Assembly (NCBI GenBank): GCA_019120125.1
Contig: DWVR01000064.1
Span: forward strand, 1 to 64,000
Direction: 5' to 3'
DNA length: 64,000 nt
From: Candidatus Phocaeicola excrementigallinarum
Lineage (GTDB): Bacteria > Bacteroidota > Bacteroidia > Bacteroidales > Bacteroidaceae
Part shown: positions 16,337 through 25,730 of the stretch, in pieces
Layout: each line of letters begins with the position of its first letter
Position numbering within the stretch: the stretch's first letter is position 1
Translations under genes and position numbers: made by a program
The notes under the pieces: generated by a model
Database searches by the model: none
What the model was told of the DNA's origin: nothing
What the model saw: only the letters and a program-made list of their open reading frames with translations

Positions 16337-17686
16337 ATGATGGAGCTTGATTTACTCACAGCCATATCGCCGATAGATGGTCGATACAGAAACAAAACGG
16401 GAGTTTTGGCTGGCTATTTTTCCGAATACGCACTGATGAGATACCGTGTGCGTGTGGAGATTGAATATTTCATTACGTTGTGTGAGCTGCCTTTGCCGCA
16501 GCTGGAAGGACTGGACGCGTCGCGGTATGAGTCGTTGCGTGACATTTACCGCAACTTCTCGGAGGCGGACGCCGCACGCATCAAGGAGATCGAGAGCGTG
16601 ACGAACCACGACGTGAAGGCTGTGGAATACTTCATCAAGGAGCAGTTTGACAGGCTGGGCGGACTGGAGCCTTACAAGGAGTTCATCCATTTCGGTCTGA
16701 CCTCACAGGACATCAACAACACGTCGGTGCCCTTGTCTGTGAAGGACGCGCTGGACGAGGTGTATTATCCGCTGCTTCAGGAACTCATCGACAAACTGGC
16801 CTCCTATGCGGAGGAGTGGAAGGACATCCCGATGCTGGCGAAGACCCACGGACAGCCTGCCTCACCCACTCGTCTGGGCAAGGAGATCATGGTGTTTGTC
16901 TATCGTCTGCGCCGCCAGTTGGAGGTGCTGAAGGCATGTCCGCTCACGGCGAAGTTCGGTGGGGCGACCGGTAACTTCAACGCTCACCATGTGGCTTATC
17001 CCTCGTTTGACTGGAAGGCGTTCGGCAACCGTTTCGTGGCCGAAAAACTGGGACTGGAGCGTGAGGAGTATACCACACAGATTTCCAACTACGACTGTCT
17101 GGGAGCCGTGTTCGACGCGATGAAACGCATCAACACGATCATGATTGACATGAACCGGGACTTCTGGATGTACATCTCCATGGAATATTTCAAGCAGAAG
17201 ATCAAGGCGGGTGAGGTAGGCTCAAGCGCCATGCCCCACAAGGTGAACCCGATTGACTTTGAGAATGCGGAAGGAAACCTGGGAATCGCGAACGCCATTT
17301 TCTCGCATCTTGCGATGAAGCTGCCGATCTCGCGTCTGCAGCGTGACCTGACGGACTCCACTGTCTTGCGTAACGTGGGCGTTCCGTTCGGACATACCAT
17401 GATCGCCATCCAAAGCTCGCTGAAAGGATTGGGCAAGCTGCTGCTGAACGAGCATAAGATCAACGAGGATCTCGACAACTGCTGGAGTGTCGTGGCAGAG
17501 GCCATACAGACGGTTCTCCGTCGTGAGGCGTATCCTCATCCGTATGAGGCACTGAAGGCATTGACCCGTACGAACCAGGCCATCACGAAAGAGTCGATCG
17601 GACATTTTATCGACACGCTGGAAGTGAGTGAGGAAATCAAGGAGGAATTGCGGGCCATCACGCCGCACAACTATACAGGCATTTGA
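16337..17686 (+). CDS. purB: adenylosuccinate lyase
   Basis: A 449-aa member of the fumarase/aspartase superfamily that cleaves succinyl groups from SAICAR and adenylosuccinate in purine synthesis. Family signatures: ISPIDGRY near the N-terminus, FGLTSQDINNTS (119-130), MLAKTHGQPASPT (166-178) and the catalytic loop GSSAMPHKVNP (295-305). The start is a double ATG (MMEL); either codon may be used. Cytoplasmic homotetramer in known members. Own promoter, followed after 60 nt by the pseudouridine synthase gene. Confidence 0.96.
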   Translation: MMELDLLTAISPIDGRYRNKTGVLAGYFSEYALMRYRVRVEIEYFITLCELPLPQLEGLDASRYESLRDIYRNFSEADAARIKEIESVTNHDVKAVEYFIKEQFDRLGGLEPYKEFIHFGLTSQDINNTSVPLSVKDALDEVYYPLLQELIDKLASYAEEWKDIPMLAKTHGQPASPTRLGKEIMVFVYRLRRQLEVLKACPLTAKFGGATGNFNAHHVAYPSFDWKAFGNRFVAEKLGLEREEYTTQISNYDCLGAVFDAMKRINTIMIDMNRDFWMYISMEYFKQKIKAGEVGSSAMPHKVNPIDFENAEGNLGIANAIFSHLAMKLPISRLQRDLTDSTVLRNVGVPFGHTMIAIQSSLKGLGKLLLNEHKINEDLDNCWSVVAEAIQTVLRREAYPHPYEALKALTRTNQAITKESIGHFIDTLEVSEEIKEELRAITPHNYTGI

Positions 17687-17746
17687 TTTTTTAAATAGAC
17701 AGGCCCGAGAGGGTGAGTATTAACAAGTAAAAGAACTGAAAAGATT

Positions 17747-19081
17747 ATGGAAGAAAAAGAATTCAGACCGGATACTGAGAACAGCCAGTCTGGCCGCGAC
17801 GGTTACAAATCCTACAACAAAGAAGGTTACAGCAGATACAATAGAAGTGAGAGGGGCGGAAGCTATGGCAACCGCCGTTCTTACGGCAACAGCCGGGAGG
17901 AAGGCAACAATTACCGTTCATCCTACAATCCGCGTTACAATAACAACAATGGCGAGGGTGGTGACCGTCCTTACCGTCCGCGCTATAATAGCAACAACGG
18001 CGAGGGTGGCGATCGTCCCGCATATACGCCGCGTTATGGGGCCAACGGCAACGAGGGCTCATGGAACCGGCGTCCGTCTTATAACCGTTACAATAACGGC
18101 GAAGGCGGCGACCGTCCTTACCGCCCACGCTACAACAATAACGGCGAGGGTGGCGACCGTCCTTACCGTCCGCGTTATAATAACAGCAACGGCGAAGGCG
18201 GCGACCGTCCTTATCGTCCGCGCTACAACAGCAACGGTGGGGGACAGGGTGGCTACAACCGTCAGGGAAGAGGCTTCCGCCCACGCACCGCGGACTATGA
18301 CCCCAATGCCAAGTACAGCAAGAAGAAGCAGATTGAGTACAAGGAGATTCTGGCCGATCCGGATGCGCCGATCCGCCTGAACAAATATCTGGCGAATGCC
18401 GGTGTATGTTCGCGTCGCGAGGCTGACGAGTTCATCACAGCCGGTGTGGTCAGTGTGAACGGACAAGTGGTGACCGAACTGGGTACGAAGGTGAAGCGTT
18501 CCGATGAGGTGAGGTTCCACGACCAGCCGGTGACTATCGAGCGTAAGGTCTACGTGCTTCTCAACAAGCCGAAGGACTGTGTGACCACTTCCGATGACCC
18601 GCAGGAGCGTAAGACGGTGATGGACTGTGTGCGCGGCGCCTGCAAGGAACGCATCTATCCGGTGGGACGTCTGGACCGCAACACCACAGGTGTGCTGCTG
18701 CTCACCAACGACGGTGATCTGGCCTCAAAGCTGACTCATCCGCAGTATCTCAAGAAAAAGATCTATCACGTGTATTGCGACAAGAATGTGACCAGGGCGG
18801 ATCTTGACCAGATCGTGCAGGGCATTACACTCGACGACGGCGAGGTGCATGCGGACGCGATCAGCTATGCTTCCGACACCGACAAGTCGCAGGTGGGCAT
18901 TGAGATCCATTCGGGCAAGAACCGCATCGTGCGCCGCATTTTCGAGTCGCTGGGCTACCGTGTCGTGAAGCTCGACCGTGTCTACTTTGCCGGACTGACC
19001 AAGAAAGGCCTGCGCCGCGGCGACTGGCGTTATCTGACGGAACGGGAAGTGAACATGCTCCGTATGGGTGCATTCGAATGA
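17747..19081 (+). CDS. RsuA/RluB-family pseudouridine synthase with repetitive Gly/Arg/Asn-rich N-terminus
   Basis: 444 aa. Residues 1-190 are low-complexity, rich in Gly, Asn, Arg, Tyr, with five copies of an NGEGGDRPYRPRYN-like unit (starting near 68, 84, 117, 132, 149). An S4 domain (about 208-255, IRLNKYLANAGVCSRREAD) and the RsuA/RluB catalytic domain follow, with catalytic D310 in GRLDRNTTGVLLL. It should convert a uridine of 23S (RluB-like) or 16S rRNA. The N-terminal tail resembles RGG/RNA-binding disordered regions and may give nonspecific RNA contact. The underlying DNA is repetitive as well, so copy number may vary among strains. Confidence 0.9.
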   Translation: MEEKEFRPDTENSQSGRDGYKSYNKEGYSRYNRSERGGSYGNRRSYGNSREEGNNYRSSYNPRYNNNNGEGGDRPYRPRYNSNNGEGGDRPAYTPRYGANGNEGSWNRRPSYNRYNNGEGGDRPYRPRYNNNGEGGDRPYRPRYNNSNGEGGDRPYRPRYNSNGGGQGGYNRQGRGFRPRTADYDPNAKYSKKKQIEYKEILADPDAPIRLNKYLANAGVCSRREADEFITAGVVSVNGQVVTELGTKVKRSDEVRFHDQPVTIERKVYVLLNKPKDCVTTSDDPQERKTVMDCVRGACKERIYPVGRLDRNTTGVLLLTNDGDLASKLTHPQYLKKKIYHVYCDKNVTRADLDQIVQGITLDDGEVHADAISYASDTDKSQVGIEIHSGKNRIVRRIFESLGYRVVKLDRVYFAGLTKKGLRRGDWRYLTEREVNMLRMGAFE

Positions 19082-19198
19082 CAAACAGAGACGGAAAGAT
19101 AATGGAGGCATAAAGTGGCAGGAGAGGGGGATTCCGTGATTCTGTGCTTTGTGCCTTCTTTTTTTGAACAATTATAGAAACATGTAACTTGAAACAAT

Positions 19199-20602
19199 AT
19201 GGAAAAGATTCGTAGAACAAAAATCGTTGACCTGTGGAAGAATCCGAAATTCGGTGATACGGTGAACGTGAAGGGGTGGGTGCGTACCCGCCGTGGTAGC
19301 AAACAGGTAAGTTTCATTGCGCTGAATGACGGTTCTACCATTCATAATATACAGGTTGTGGCCGACCTGGCCAATTTTGACGAGGCTCTGATGAAGCAGA
19401 TCACCACCGGTGCCTGCCTGAGCGTAAACGGAAAGCTGGTGGAGTCGGTGGGAGCCGGACAGGCGGCCGAGATCCAGGCCACGGAAATCGAGGTGCTCGG
19501 TCTGTGCGACAACACATATCCTTTGCAGAAGAAGGGGCACTCGATGGAGTTCCTGCGTGAGATCGCGCATCTCCGTCCCCGTACCAATACATTCGGTGCC
19601 GTGTTCCGCATCCGTCACAACATGGCGATCGCCATCCATAAATTCTTCCACGATCGTGGATTCTTTTATTTCCATACTCCGCTGATCACCGCCTCCGACT
19701 GTGAGGGCGCGGGACAGATGTTCCAGGTGACCACACTGAACCTGTATGACCTGAAGAAGGATGAGAACGGGTCTATCGTCTATGACGACGATTTCTTTGG
19801 CAAGCAGGCCAGTCTGACCGTTTCGGGACAGCTGGAAGGCGAGCTGGCCGCCACTTCGTTGGGGGCCATCTATACGTTCGGCCCCACTTTCCGTGCCGAG
19901 AACTCGAACACGCCGCGCCATTTGGCCGAGTTCTGGATGATTGAGCCGGAAGTGGCTTTCAACGACATCAACGACAACATGGACCTGGCCGAGGAGTTCA
20001 TCAAGTATTGTGTGCAGTGGGCCCTCGACAACTGCTACGATGACGTGAAGTTCCTGAACGACATGTTCGACAAGGGACTGATCGAGCGTCTGCAGAGCGT
20101 GGTGAAAGAGGAGTTCGTGCGTCTGCCTTATGCGGAGGGCATCAGGATACTGGAAGCAGCCGTGGCTGCCGGCCATAAGTTCGAGTTCCCGGTATATTGG
20201 GGTGTCGACCTGGCTTCGGAGCACGAGCGCTATCTGGTGGAGGAACATTTCAAGCGTCCGGTTATTCTGACCGACTATCCGAAGGAAATCAAGGCCTTCT
20301 ACATGAAGATGAACGACGACGGAAAGACCGTACGTGCCATGGACGTGCTTTTCCCGAAGATCGGAGAGATTATCGGCGGCTCGGAACGTGAGGAAAGCTA
20401 CGACAAGCTGTTGGCACGCATTCAGGAGCTGCACATCCCGATGAAGGACATGTGGTGGTATCTCGATACGCGTAAGTACGGCACCTGTCCCCATTCCGGT
20501 TTTGGTCTCGGTTTCGAGCGTCTGTTGCTTTTCGTAACGGGCATGTCGAACATCCGCGATGTCATCCCGTTCCCGCGTACGCCGCATAACGCCGAATTTT
20601 GA
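19199..20602 (+). CDS. asnS: asparagine--tRNA ligase
   Basis: A 467-aa class IIb aminoacyl-tRNA synthetase. An N-terminal OB anticodon-binding fold (about 15-110, [19 protein letters not shown]) is followed by the catalytic core with motif 2 [19 protein letters not shown] and motif 3 [12 protein letters not shown]. The AENSNT(P)RHLAEFW form is typical of AsnRS as opposed to AspRS. It charges tRNA-Asn, whose gene lies at the left edge of the window. Spaced 117 nt from the preceding gene; followed by a strong terminator. Confidence 0.97.
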   Translation: MEKIRRTKIVDLWKNPKFGDTVNVKGWVRTRRGSKQVSFIALNDGSTIHNIQVVADLANFDEALMKQITTGACLSVNGKLVESVGAGQAAEIQATEIEVLGLCDNTYPLQKKGHSMEFLREIAHLRPRTNTFGAVFRIRHNMAIAIHKFFHDRGFFYFHTPLITASDCEGAGQMFQVTTLNLYDLKKDENGSIVYDDDFFGKQASLTVSGQLEGELAATSLGAIYTFGPTFRAENSNTPRHLAEFWMIEPEVAFNDINDNMDLAEEFIKYCVQWALDNCYDDVKFLNDMFDKGLIERLQSVVKEEFVRLPYAEGIRILEAAVAAGHKFEFPVYWGVDLASEHERYLVEEHFKRPVILTDYPKEIKAFYMKMNDDGKTVRAMDVLFPKIGEIIGGSEREESYDKLLARIQELHIPMKDMWWYLDTRKYGTCPHSGFGLGFERLLLFVTGMSNIRDVIPFPRTPHNAEF

Positions 20603-20617
20603 TATACCCCTGATTGC

Positions 20618-20671
20618 ATGAAGAGGTCTCAAAATGATGGTCAGATCCTGTTTTGAGGCCTCTTCATTTTT
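20618..20671 (+). terminator. terminator of asnS
   Basis: ATGAAGAGGTCTCAAAA (20618-20634) and TTTTGAGGCCTCTTCAT (20651-20667) form a 17-bp stem with one wobble, followed by TTTT. The GAGGTCTCAAAATG type stem resembles the outer arms of the repeat at 25731-25881. Confidence 0.85.
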
Positions 20672-20710
20672 ATGGCTCGGCACAAAGAGGGTGTGCCGGA
20701 ATTGAAAGAT

Positions 20711-20790
20711 AAGACACGGAGGCGCAAGGATGCAGAGGGAATATGTCTGCAAGTCGCTAAAATAGAAGCTACTGTGTCTCCATGAGTCCT
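20711..20790. repeat. degenerate ACACAGAG-type repeat
   Basis: AGACACGGAGGCGCAAGGA and, about 60 bp later, ACTGTGTCTCCATGAGTCC look like decayed arms of the inverted repeat seen at 15757-15814 and 26907-26961. Pairing is poor here. Nothing else is recognisable between the asnS terminator and the rplM promoter. Confidence 0.4.
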
Positions 20791-20813
20791 TCCTTAAAAA
20801 AAAGATTAAAATC

Positions 20814-20844
20814 TTTGTCGGTTCAAAGAAAAGCCGTACCTTTG
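20814..20844 (+). promoter_or_regulatory. rplM-rpsI promoter
   Basis: TTTG (20814-20817), a 19-nt spacer and TACCTTTG (20837-20844) make a consensus Bacteroidetes promoter. The leader to the rplM start is about 120 nt and contains a perfect hairpin. Confidence 0.8.
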
Positions 20845-20891
20845 CAAGCCGATTATTATCAACATGTGATAAATTTTTAATTTTAAGCGCA

Positions 20892-20918
20892 TTCCCTTTC
20901 TTTGTCCGGGAAAGGGAA
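20892..20918 (+). promoter_or_regulatory. hairpin in rplM leader (candidate ribosomal-protein leader)
   Basis: TTCCCTTTC (20892-20900) pairs perfectly with GAAAGGGAA (20910-20918) over a 9-nt loop. It lies in the predicted 5' UTR of rplM-rpsI and is not followed by an immediate T-run, so it is more likely a regulatory leader than a terminator. Autogenous control by L13 or S9 is inference. Confidence 0.5.
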
Positions 20919-20969
20919 GGGGCGTGAGAAATTGTTTTTTAGTAGTTAACATTTAAATTTTTTCAAAGA

Positions 20970-21431
20970 GTGGATACTTTAAGTTACAAGACCATTTCTG
21001 CAAACAAGGCAACCGTAACCAAGGAATGGGTTGTGGTTGACGCCACTGACCAGATTGTAGGCCGGCTCGGTGCGAAAGTTGCAAAGTTGTTGAGAGGTAA
21101 GTATAAACCGAACTTTACCCCTCATGTAGACTGCGGTGACAATGTGATCATCATCAACGCAGGCAAGGTGAGATTTACAGGCAAGAAGATGACAGACAAG
21201 GTTTACCTGCGTTATACGGGTTATCCTGGCGGTCAGCGTGAGATTACTCCCGCCGCTTTGATGGCTAAGCCTGACGGAGCACAGAGATTGATGAGACGAG
21301 TAGTGAAAGGCATGCTTCCCAAGAACCGTCTGGGAGCGAAGCTGCTGAAGAACCTGTATGTATACGAGGGCGGCGAACACAAACACGAGGCTCAGTCTCC
21401 GAAAGCAATAGATATTAACTCACTTAAATAA
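20970..21431 (+). CDS. rplM: 50S ribosomal protein L13 (uL13)
   Basis: 153 aa with a GTG start (GTG GAT ACT), which gives the expected N-terminus MDTLSYKTISANK; no better ATG is in frame upstream. Signatures include VVDATDQIVGRLGAKVA, the GKYKPNFTPHVDCGD segment and KGMLPKNRLG. A core structural protein of the large subunit. It is 6 nt upstream of rpsI in the usual rplM-rpsI operon. Strong promoter and a structured leader precede it. Confidence 0.97.
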   Translation: MDTLSYKTISANKATVTKEWVVVDATDQIVGRLGAKVAKLLRGKYKPNFTPHVDCGDNVIIINAGKVRFTGKKMTDKVYLRYTGYPGGQREITPAALMAKPDGAQRLMRRVVKGMLPKNRLGAKLLKNLYVYEGGEHKHEAQSPKAIDINSLK

Positions 21432-21437
21432 TCAAGA

Positions 21438-21824
21438 ATGGAAGTAGTAAATGCATTAGGCAGACGTAAAAGTGCGGTAGCCCGCATCTACGTCAGCGAA
21501 GGTACAGGAAAGATTACGATTAACAAGAGAGACCTTGCTGAGTACTTTCCATCACCGATTCTTCAGTTTGTAGTGAAACAGCCGTTGAACAAGCTGGAAG
21601 TGGCTGAGAAATATGATATTAAGGTAAACCTGAACGGTGGCGGATTTACCGGCCAGTCTCAGGCATTGCGTCTGGCCATCGCCCGCGCGCTGGTGAAGAT
21701 CAATCCGGACGACAAGAAGGCCTTGCGTGCTGAAGGCTTCATCACCCGTGACTCACGTGCCGTTGAGCGTAAGAAGCCGGGACGTCCGAAAGCACGTCGC
21801 AGATTCCAGTTCAGTAAACGTTGA
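21438..21824 (+). CDS. rpsI: 30S ribosomal protein S9 (uS9)
   Basis: 128 aa, normal for the family. It has the N-terminal NALGRRKSAVARIYV, central GGGFTGQSQALRLAIARAL and the basic C-terminal tail ending GRPKARRRFQFSKR, whose last Arg contacts P-site tRNA in known structures. Second gene of the rplM operon. About 200 nt of non-coding, structured sequence separate it from rpsB. Confidence 0.97.
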   Translation: MEVVNALGRRKSAVARIYVSEGTGKITINKRDLAEYFPSPILQFVVKQPLNKLEVAEKYDIKVNLNGGGFTGQSQALRLAIARALVKINPDDKKALRAEGFITRDSRAVERKKPGRPKARRRFQFSKR

Positions 21825-21933
21825 TTTGGGTCCGTTGTCTTTTTCGTTTGCAGGTTGCCGGCAATAATCGGACATCAGTGCGGCTGCCTGAAGAATGAAG
21901 GACTCAAAGACTTGAAAGAGCGTTTAGTATCTA

Positions 21934-21985
21934 AACTGTCCGGATTCTCCCTACAATGGGTTTGCGGAGAGACTACCCGACAGTT
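21934..21985 (+). promoter_or_regulatory. stem-loop in rpsB leader (candidate ribosomal-protein leader)
   Basis: An outer stem AACTGTC / GACAGTT (21934-21940 with 21979-21985) encloses an inner stem TCTCC / GGAGA (21946-21950 with 21966-21970), with asymmetric internal loops. It sits 46 nt before the rpsB start and has no T-run. Compatible with an S2-binding leader; function is inferred from position. Confidence 0.5.
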
Positions 21986-22031
21986 GGTTCATTAAAACAA
22001 AAAAGAAAGTAAACGATTAAAATTTAAGACA

Positions 22032-22871
22032 ATGTCAAGAGTGAATTTTGATACATTATTGGAGGCCGGTTGCCACTTCGGACATTTGAAGAGAAAGTGG
22101 AACCCAGCAATGGCTCCTTATATTTTCATGGAACGTAACGGTATCCATATCATTGACCTGAACAAGACCGTGGCTAAGGTGGACGAGGCTGCGGAAGCTT
22201 TGAAACAAATCGCAAAATCAGGCAAGAAGATCCTGTTCGTCGCTACTAAGAAACAAGCAAAGCAGATTGTAGCTGAGAAAGCAACTTCTGTGAACATGCC
22301 TTATGTGATCGAACGCTGGCCGGGCGGTATGCTGACCAACTTCCCGACAATCCGTAAGGCTGTCAAGAAAATGGCTACCATCGACAAGCTGACTAACGAT
22401 GGTACTTACGCGAACCTCTCCAAGAGAGAGATCCTGCAGATTTCCCGCCAGCGCGCGAAACTGGAGAAGAACCTCGGCTCTATCGCCGACCTGACCCGTC
22501 TGCCGTCGGCGCTGTTCGTGGTTGACGTGATGAAGGAGAACATCGCCGTGCGTGAGGCGAACCGTCTGGGCATTCCTGTGTTCGCTATCGTGGACACAAA
22601 CTCCGATCCTTCTAATGTGGACTATGTGATTCCGGCTAATGACGACGCGACAAAATCCATCGAAGTGATTATGGACGCATGTTGCGCGGCCATGGCTGAA
22701 GGTCTGGAAGAAAGAAAGGCCGAGAAGGTGGACATGGAGGCTGCAGGCGAGAACAACGCGCCGAAAGGCGGCAAGAAAAAGTCTGTCAAGGCCCGCATGG
22801 ACAAGGCTGAGGAAGATGCGATCAACGCTTCAAAGGCAGCCGCTTTCATGACTAAGGAAGACGAGGCTTGA
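22032..22871 (+). CDS. rpsB: 30S ribosomal protein S2 (uS2)
   Basis: 279 aa. The N-terminus FDTLLEAGCHFGHLKRKWNPAM, ILFVATKKQAKQIV, ERWPGGMLTNF and PVFAIVDTNSDPSNVDYVIPANDDA are diagnostic of uS2. The C-terminal 45 residues (after KAEKVDME) form a charged extension rich in Lys and Ala that is longer than in E. coli (241 aa). It recruits to the 30S late in assembly. Followed by tsf after 134 nt that contain a strong hairpin. Confidence 0.97.
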   Translation: MSRVNFDTLLEAGCHFGHLKRKWNPAMAPYIFMERNGIHIIDLNKTVAKVDEAAEALKQIAKSGKKILFVATKKQAKQIVAEKATSVNMPYVIERWPGGMLTNFPTIRKAVKKMATIDKLTNDGTYANLSKREILQISRQRAKLEKNLGSIADLTRLPSALFVVDVMKENIAVREANRLGIPVFAIVDTNSDPSNVDYVIPANDDATKSIEVIMDACCAAMAEGLEERKAEKVDMEAAGENNAPKGGKKKSVKARMDKAEEDAINASKAAAFMTKEDEA

Positions 22872-22881
22872 TATATTTGTG

Positions 22882-22952
22882 GAGAGTTGGGAATTGAAAA
22901 ACCGGAAGCTGCCTGACAAGGGCGCTCCTTGGTCTTTCTGTTCCCGGCTCTC
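22882..22952 (+). promoter_or_regulatory. long hairpin between rpsB and tsf
   Basis: GAGAGTTGGGAA (22882-22893) and TTCCCGGCTCTC (22941-22952) pair over 12 bp with two G-U pairs. The loop can fold further through AAGG / CCTT. There is no U-tract after it, so it may adjust tsf expression, protect or process the mRNA, rather than simply terminate. Confidence 0.5.
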
Positions 22953-23005
22953 TGCTTGCTTTAGTACGATTATTATTCATTAATTTAAAATAGGAAAAGA
23001 TTATT

Positions 23006-23998
23006 ATGGCTGTAAGTATGGCAGATATCCAGCACCTGCGCAAAATGACTGGTGCCGGTATGATGGACTGCAAGAACGCCTTGACAGAAGCGGAAGGAGA
23101 TTTCGACAAGGCAATGGAGATTATTCGTAAAAAGGGACAGGCTGTTGCGGCAAAACGTTCTGACCGTGAGACTTCAGAAGGTTGTGTGCTGGCTAAGTCT
23201 ACCGGTGACTACGCCGCTATGATCGCCTTGAAATGTGAGACTGACTTCGTAGCCAAGAACGCTGACTTCGTGGCTTTGACCCAGGCTATCCTGGATGCGG
23301 CTATCGCAAACAAATGCCAGACACTGGACGAGGTGAAGGCTTTGCCGATGGGCAACGGTACGGTTGCGGACGCGGTTGTGGAACGCAGCGGCGTGACCGG
23401 CGAAAAGACCGAACTGGACGGATATAGTGTCGTGACAGGTGCTTGTACGGCTGTCTATAACCACATGAACAAGAACCAGCTCTGCACATTGGTGGCCTTC
23501 AACAAGCCTTGCGACGAGAAGGTGGCTCACGAAATCTGCATGCAGATCGCTGCGATGAATCCGATCGCCATTGACGAGGACGGTGTGCCTGAATCAGTGA
23601 AGCAGGAGGAAATCAATGTGGCTGTCGAGAAGACAAAGGCCGAACAGGTGCAGAAGGCTGTTGACGCCGCGTTGAAGAAAGCGGGCATCAATCCCGCGCA
23701 CGTGGACAGCGAGGACCATATGGAAAGCAATATGGCCAAAGGATGGATCACTGCCGAGGATGTGGCGAAAGCCAAGGAAATCAAGGCTACAGTGGCCGCT
23801 GAGAAGGCTGCCAACCTGCCGCAGGCCATGATCGAGAACATCGCCAAGGGACGTCTGGGCAAGTTCTTGAAAGAGGTTTGTCTGTTGAAGCAGGAAAGCA
23901 TCATGGATCCGAAGAAGACAGTGGCGGAAATGTTGAAGGCTGTCGATCCTGAACTGGCTGTGGTTGACTTCAAGCGTTTCACTTTGCGCGCTGAATAA
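23006..23998 (+). CDS. tsf: elongation factor Ts
   Basis: 330 aa. The N-terminal UBA-like domain contains the EF-Ts signature LRKMTGAGMMDCKNALTE, followed by the TDFVAKNADFVAL core signature. The length exceeds E. coli EF-Ts (283 aa) through an insertion in the central part (about 195-245), consistent with Bacteroides homologues. It exchanges GDP for GTP on EF-Tu. Located after rpsB in the conserved order; ends at a strong terminator. Confidence 0.96.
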   Translation: MAVSMADIQHLRKMTGAGMMDCKNALTEAEGDFDKAMEIIRKKGQAVAAKRSDRETSEGCVLAKSTGDYAAMIALKCETDFVAKNADFVALTQAILDAAIANKCQTLDEVKALPMGNGTVADAVVERSGVTGEKTELDGYSVVTGACTAVYNHMNKNQLCTLVAFNKPCDEKVAHEICMQIAAMNPIAIDEDGVPESVKQEEINVAVEKTKAEQVQKAVDAALKKAGINPAHVDSEDHMESNMAKGWITAEDVAKAKEIKATVAAEKAANLPQAMIENIAKGRLGKFLKEVCLLKQESIMDPKKTVAEMLKAVDPELAVVDFKRFTLRAE

Positions 23999-24023
23999 TA
24001 CAGGCTGCAATCATTGATAACAG

Positions 24024-24066
24024 AAAATGTCATTCCGGTCGTCCTTTGGCTGGAATGACATTTTTT
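24024..24066 (+). terminator. terminator of tsf
   Basis: A perfect 13-bp stem, AAAATGTCATTCC (24024-24036) with GGAATGACATTTT (24052-24064), is followed by more T. Confidence 0.9.
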
Positions 24067-24159
24067 ATTTGTTAAATATGAGTCTCCACACGGGATATTT
24101 TGTATTTTTGCTGTCAGAAAACATATATAGAGGAACATCAACTTTTAAACGAAATAATT

Positions 24160-25677
24160 ATGGCAAAGAAAGCGCTTTTAATGATTCTTGACGGATGGGG
24201 TTGCGGAGACCACAAGAAAGATGACGTAATCTTCAACACCCCGACTCCGTATTGGGACAGTCTGCTGGCTGAGTATCCTCATTCGCAGCTGCAGGCAAGT
24301 GGAGAGAATGTCGGACTGCCCGACGGCCAGATGGGCAACTCGGAAGTGGGCCACCTGAATATCGGCGCGGGCCGCATTGTGTATCAGGACCTGGTGAAGA
24401 TCAACCGTGCCTGCGCGGACGGAAGCATCCTGAAGAACAAGGAAGTGGTTTCTGCTTTCACTTATGCGAAGGAACATGGCAAGAATATCCATTTCATGGG
24501 CCTGACATCCAACGGAGGTGTGCACTCGTCTCTGGAACATCTGTTTAAACTGTGCGACATCGCGAAGGAATACGGACTGGAGAATGCTTTCATCCACTGC
24601 TTTATGGACGGCCGTGACACGGACCCGAAGAGCGGCAAGGGATTCATCGAGCAGCTGACGGCACATTGCGCGCAGTCGGCAGGAAAGATCGCCTCCATTG
24701 TGGGACGCTTCTACGCCATGGACCGCGACAAGCGCTGGAACCGTGTCAAGGAAGCGTACGACCTGTTGGTTGAAGGCAAGGGAAAACAGGCTACTGACAT
24801 GGTGCAGGCCATGCAGGAGTCTTATGACGAGGGCGTGACCGACGAGTTCATCAAGCCCATCAACAACGCCAACTTCGACGGTACGATCAAGGAAGGTGAT
24901 GTGGTGATCTTCTTCAACTACCGTAACGACCGTGCGAAAGAGCTGACTATAGTGCTGACCCAGCAGGATATGCCGGAAGAAGGTATGAAGACCATTCCGG
25001 GGTTGCAGTACTATTGCATGACTCCGTATGACGCTTCTTTCAAGGGCGTACATGTTCTGTTCCCGAAAGAGAACGTACAGGATACACTGGGCGAGTATCT
25101 TTCAAAGAACGGGAAGACTCAGCTGCACATCGCGGAGACCGAGAAATACGCGCACGTGACATTCTTCTTCAACGGCGGGCGTGAGGCTCCGTACGACAAC
25201 GAGGACCGTATCCTGGTTCCGAGCCCGAAGGTGGCTACTTACGACCTGAAGCCGGAAATGAGCGCGTATGAGGTGAAGGACAAGCTGGTGGAAGCCATCA
25301 ATACCCAGAAATATGATTTCATCGTGGTGAACTATGCCAACGGTGACATGGTGGGCCATACGGGCGTGTACGAGGCTATCGAAAAGGCTGTGGTGGCCAT
25401 CGACAACTGCGTGCGCGACACCGTGGAGGCTGCCAAGGCCAACGGTTACGAGGTGATCATCATTGCCGACCATGGAAATGCTGACCATGCATTGAATGAG
25501 GACGGCACTCCGAACACTGCCCATTCGCTGAATCCGGTTCCGTTCGTTTACGTGACGGAAAACAAGGCTGCCAAGGTGGAAAACGGTGTGCTGGCCGATG
25601 TGGCTCCGTCTATCCTGCACATCATGGGTATGGCACAACCGGCGGATATGACCGGCACCGACCTGATAAAGGACTGA
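24160..25677 (+). CDS. gpmI: 2,3-bisphosphoglycerate-independent phosphoglycerate mutase
   Basis: 505 aa from [14 protein letters not shown]; the frame is open 20 codons upstream but lacks family sequence and would place the start at the -7 box TATTTTTG (24103-24110). It is an alkaline-phosphatase superfamily enzyme using two Mn ions: the N-terminal ILDGWG Asp, catalytic Ser S61 in [37 protein letters not shown], and the C-terminal [10 protein letters not shown] metal site. Interconverts 3- and 2-phosphoglycerate in glycolysis. Monocistronic. Confidence 0.96.
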   Translation: MAKKALLMILDGWGCGDHKKDDVIFNTPTPYWDSLLAEYPHSQLQASGENVGLPDGQMGNSEVGHLNIGAGRIVYQDLVKINRACADGSILKNKEVVSAFTYAKEHGKNIHFMGLTSNGGVHSSLEHLFKLCDIAKEYGLENAFIHCFMDGRDTDPKSGKGFIEQLTAHCAQSAGKIASIVGRFYAMDRDKRWNRVKEAYDLLVEGKGKQATDMVQAMQESYDEGVTDEFIKPINNANFDGTIKEGDVVIFFNYRNDRAKELTIVLTQQDMPEEGMKTIPGLQYYCMTPYDASFKGVHVLFPKENVQDTLGEYLSKNGKTQLHIAETEKYAHVTFFFNGGREAPYDNEDRILVPSPKVATYDLKPEMSAYEVKDKLVEAINTQKYDFIVVNYANGDMVGHTGVYEAIEKAVVAIDNCVRDTVEAAKANGYEVIIIADHGNADHALNEDGTPNTAHSLNPVPFVYVTENKAAKVENGVLADVAPSILHIMGMAQPADMTGTDLIKD

Positions 25678-25730
25678 TGTGCGAAGATATAGGGAGATGC
25701 GGCCTCGGGCCGTGTTTCCTATGAAAGGAA

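Noticed and set aside
17763-18520. Long frames opposite and shifted in the repeat region of the pseudouridine synthase
   Set aside because: They arise from the GC-rich tandem repeat and show only biased composition, with the real frame being rluB-like.
19172-20752. 526-codon minus-strand frame opposite asnS
   Set aside because: It mirrors asnS completely, runs through its terminator, and has His/Leu/Val-rich shadow composition.
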